Of a DNA stretch of 64,000 nucleotides, positions 60,901-64,000 are shown one piece after another. Location of the stretch: positions 1-64,000 of the forward strand of contig JAOVVO010000021.1 of NCBI GenBank assembly GCA_028564675.1, read 5' to 3'. How positions within the stretch are numbered: the stretch's first letter is position 1; each line of letters starts with the position of its first letter. A program made the position numbers and the translations under genes. Under the pieces are notes generated by a model. That model was not told the origin of the DNA and did no database searches. It saw only the letters and a program-made list of their open reading frames with translations. This DNA comes from Onchocerca lupi (taxonomy: Eukaryota > Nematoda > Chromadorea > Rhabditida > Onchocercidae).

Positions 60901-63900
60901 ACCACATGAGTTGTATCAGTATACACAAGCCTGTCACGTCGACCTGATCCAACCCTATTGGTGAGCCATTTGTATTTTTTGTAATTTTCATCTTCTATTC
61001 CACACAAATAGATGATACAATTCTTAAATAAAGATGAAATGGATTATATCATTTGAAAAAAAAAGAAAAAGTAATAGACTGAAAATTTCATAAAATAGAT
61101 TGTTTTAAAACTATTAAAAATATTTCCAACAGTCGAGTTGAAACTCTTCAGTGTAAAAATAGACATTTTATTTTGAAAAAACAGAAGGATTTCAAATTAA
61201 TGGAAGAAAAAAAAGCAAAGATAAACCTACATTCATAAAATCATTAAACTGAAGAGCATCCAGGTCAAAGAATACAATCGGATCCACTCCCATCATCGTT
61301 CGCTGCGATGGTTTCACTTTTAACGAATTACTTAAAAATTGTAGAGTTTTTAATAAACTTGAGACAAGACTTTCCAAACTGTATCAGCAAATAAACTTAA
61401 AACTCTGCATAAATTATCGGACTATAAAGTCCTTGTGTATTCAGTGCAGCCGCAATATAAGATACATACACTGATCTGAGGTTTGTGAAAAAGATTTTAT
61501 AATGCCACCTGTCAAATATTCAAAGATTTTTTGTAGGCGGTTTTTATTTTAAACAATCTGCTCTGTGGCGAATTAGTTTCACTTAAAATCTTCATAAATT
61601 TATAAAAAAAAGGAAAAAAATTACATGCTACGGATAATGCAAATAACGAAAAACCTTTCGATGAAGATTGATTTATTTATTTCTGTTATGGTACTCTCAT
61701 TTTTCGTTAAATGCATTTGTGAAACATTTGATAGCGGTCCATTGCCTTCCGACGCATCTATAATTATTTTTGTGAAACATAAAGCTTCTTTTTTCATCCC
61801 ACCAAATGAGTAAGGTTGTACCAACATTTCAAATTATTTCTAATTGTTTTGCTGATAAAGGATTAGTACCACTATTTATAAAAGAAGTTCCAGTGAATAA
61901 GATGAAACTAAAATCAACTTGGAGAACCTTCCCTTCCTCACATAATAAGTTCTATGGTATCAATAATAATTTACAGATTAAATTGAAATTATCTGTTATA
62001 GTTCCCCCTTCTAATATCAGTGTCTATCACTTTAAAAAAAAGCTCGAACTTTTTCGAGCAAAATCATGAAAAAAATTAAGCGCTTACCTATTGTTTGCTG
62101 ATCAGTTGAGCGACGAATGACGCTAATTTCTAGATTTGTAAGCGGTTGAAACTGCGTTAATTGCGAAGCTCGTGGTGTACTACACTCAATCGCAGAATTG
62201 ATTTTGGTTTCATAAAGTCTTTCAGGAAGACGATATCCCTGAATTTATGATGAAAAATAACGAGAGTAGTGAGTGCTGTCATTAGTAACAACTTTCACAA
62301 ATCGTAATAAAGATTTGAAAAAAATTATACTTCTCAATTTTTCCACGAATATACCTTCTCCAAACTTTTTGTAACCCATCGCAAACGAACGATTTTGATT
62401 TGATTCCAGCCCCATTTTCGAGCAATTTTGTATTTTTCACCCGAATTCAAATCGGTCACTAAATGAGTGCAGTGATTTTTCTTCATGTTTCCCGTATAGA
62501 CACCACCATTTGCTTCAATAAGATGCGAAAGTGTTGAACGATTTTGAGGGGCTATACCTGAGCAACTTATAACCTAAAATTAATTTTGTCAGGTAGGAAC
62601 AATTTTTTTTTGCTATTCAGATACAAACTTGCTTAAATATTTGGCTACATTAGTATCTTAGTTTTGTATTGATCTTGAAAAAGATTTAAGAATTCAACTG
62701 CATCCTTATTCATATTGACACTGATATTTATTGCTAATAATATTATTGTATTTAGACCTCTAATGAAAAATCCTTTAACAATAATTTAAAAGAAAACAAT
62801 AGGCTTACACATTTAGCAAAAATTTGGAGCTTATGTTCATTGATAAACTTTTCATCGGTGTATTTTCTTTCACTAAATACTTTTGCACTTTTCCATGCAG
62901 CAAATATCCAGCTAACCGACAGCACTGGAATTGCATAATCTACAGCAGTCTGAAAAATATTCTGACTAATATATTACGAAGTTTTTAGTTTAGATCATTA
63001 AAACAATATATGTTTTGAAAATGATTTGCTTTTTAACTGAGAGGTAACATTACAATCTGACCTCACTCTTGCAGAAAAGCTGAATGATAGAAACACTCGT
63101 CAGTCCTTTCTTCTGATATTCTAAATAAAATCTTCTAAAAAATAAAATAACTAACAACAAATTTCTTGGAGTTTGTATCCTGAGAATCAGCAACTAAATG
63201 TGTGACCTTCTTCGTGAAAGCCTTAGAAATTGTTCCACCCATCATTTTCACAAGCAAAATTTGATGTTTCTAAAACAAAAACAAATTATGAAAAAATGGA
63301 GCATTTTACAAATAAGTATTAGCGGTTTTTATCATATTTAGTTTGAGCCATTGTCCCAACCTTTTTTTCCGAGTTGATTATTGCTTAAATTATGACGAAA
63401 AGGAAAATGGAAACTGGAATGTGGTAAAAACAATAAAATCACAAAAACAAAAAACAAACCCGTGTTTTCATTTCAATTCCACTGAAGCAGACAATGGAAT
63501 CTTGCAAAGTTGTGGACCAAATAGGCAAGTGTCGTTTCGGAAGACGTTCTTTTCTTCTGATACATGTTATAAGTGCTGACGCTCCATACACCCTGACTTG
63601 TTCAATTATCATAATGAGATAACTGCATAAATTTTTCTCATCCATTTCAATCGACTTATAGAATTCAAGGTCTTGTGGTTAAAATTTAAACATCTTTGTT
63701 AATGCAAAAAAATTTACAAATTTTTTTCAGAAATTCAACTAATTCATAGAGAAATACCTGCATTTTAAAGAAATCAAATGACTGAAGACTTCGCCTCTAA
63801 AAACAGGCAGCAAATAGAAATCGTCACAATGGAACTTCCGATTTAAACAATCTTTACTTGTGATCCATTTCGGATTCAATGACTTTTCCCTCAGCATCTT

Positions 63901-64000
63901 CAAAGGTATTAAATTTATGGCCTATAAAGTGTTTTAAAGGTTAAAAGAAATCAAAATGCCTCAATTATGAAAGAAAAATCTTATGCAAGCCAAAGACTAT
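52993..64000 (-). CDS. TOPBP1: TOPBP1 (Dpb11/Cut5/MUS-101) multi-BRCT protein, 5' partial
   Basis: TOPBP1 recruits factors to origins for replication initiation and activates ATR at stalled forks. 27 exons are traced in phase, about 1,290 residues (human 1,522). BRCT0-2, BRCT3-5 and BRCT7-8 are recognisable; a Lys/Glu-rich linker lies between BRCT5 and BRCT7. The first visible exon (63921-63758) follows an acceptor, so the N-terminus is outside the window. Exons, 5' to 3' on the minus strand: 63921-63758, 63592-63460, 63269-63159, 62949-62809, 62573-62355, 62238-62088, 61757-61655, 61378-61231, 61022-60861, 60484-60266, 59878-59641, 59443-59322, 59023-58851, 58560-58416, 58311-58123, 57782-57645, 57360-57256, 56978-56854, 56733-56637, 56313-56168, 55972-55915, 55245-55108, 54929-54735, 54232-54119, 53823-53702, 53510-53441, 53139-52993. 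The stop is TAA at 52995-52993. Linker exons have the least support. Confidence 0.93.
62355..63921 (-). other. TOPBP1: TOPBP1: BRCT0-BRCT1-BRCT2 exons
   Basis: The visible N-terminal part aligns in order with human BRCT0-2. VFRGEVFSHLISLKC is the end of BRCT0, and the RVYGASALITCIRRKERLP linker follows. BRCT1 has DSIVCFSGIEM, LVKMMGGTISKAFTKKVTHL and VPVLSVSWI in its human-like places. BRCT2 is carried by 62573-62355: ISCSGIAPQNRSTLSHLIEA, GGVYTGNMKKNHCTHLV, KYKIARKWGW and LRWVTKSLEK. In the family this triple module binds phosphorylated RAD9 and Treslin. Confidence 0.9.

Noticed and set aside
61625..62069. Two overlapping plus-strand ORFs inside a TOPBP1 intron, the first starting like a signal peptide (MKIDLFISVMVLSFFVKC), suggesting a nested secreted-protein gene
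   Set aside because: The antisense strand here holds a TOPBP1 exon (61757-61655, reading GNGPLSNVSQMHL and NKSIFIE). It is needed: exons 62238-62088 and 61378-61231 do not join in phase without it and join perfectly with it. The plus-strand ORFs are in different frames and have no clean splice between them.
1..64000. CRISPR array, rRNA, tRNA or intact transposon
   Set aside because: No regularly spaced direct repeats, no rRNA-like GC-rich blocks, no convincing A/B-box pair with a cloverleaf, and no transposase or reverse-transcriptase motif were seen by eye. A tRNAscan or RepeatMasker run would be decisive.

Overview
The window is nuclear DNA from an animal with many short exons (about 30 to 400 nt), AT-rich introns of about 60 nt to 1.7 kb, and TTTTCAG-like 3' splice sites. 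It carries five protein-coding genes, and each matches a conserved eukaryotic protein along its length. The very AT-rich introns and the acceptor style fit a nematode, most likely of the filarial/spirurid group. The species cannot be fixed from sequence alone. I saw no prokaryotic genes, CRISPR array, rRNA gene or intact transposon.

Layout. (1) About 1-34207, plus strand: the UBR4 (p600) E3 ubiquitin ligase, with its 5' end outside the window. I traced 72 exons with about 4,200 codons. They include the UBR box, a Cys-rich zinc segment and the C-terminal hemiRING E3 module. (2) 35589-46623, plus strand: the complete catalytic subunit of DNA polymerase alpha (POLA1), 34 exons and about 1,467 residues, in phase throughout. 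(3) 47288-49618, minus strand: complete eIF6, 6 exons and 245 residues. (4) 50307-52185, plus strand: complete DPH6 (diphthine-ammonia ligase), 4 exons and 248 residues. (5) 52993 to past the right edge, minus strand: TOPBP1, a multi-BRCT checkpoint and replication scaffold. I traced 27 exons; the N-terminus is missing.

POLA1 and eIF6 converge, eIF6 and DPH6 diverge from a gap of about 0.7 kb, and DPH6 and TOPBP1 converge. POLA1 and TOPBP1 both act in starting DNA replication. eIF6 and DPH6 both serve translation (60S subunit release and eEF2 diphthamide). Nothing in the sequence shows that they are co-regulated.

No wholly new multi-gene system was found. The unexplained signals are small but concrete. 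There is a 19-bp-arm inverted repeat just after the DPH6 stop codon, and a perfect 11-bp hairpin carrying two CACGTG boxes in DPH6 intron 1. A duplicated exon relic with a destroyed splice acceptor lies in UBR4. Three introns look like GC-AG introns; the POLA1 one is well forced by reading phase. UBR4 also has a duplicated splice acceptor, POLA1 has a 40-bp tandem duplication upstream, and an unexplained ORF lies in the last eIF6 intron. All exon borders were read by eye from reading frame, splice-site consensus and remembered family conservation, so single borders may be off.
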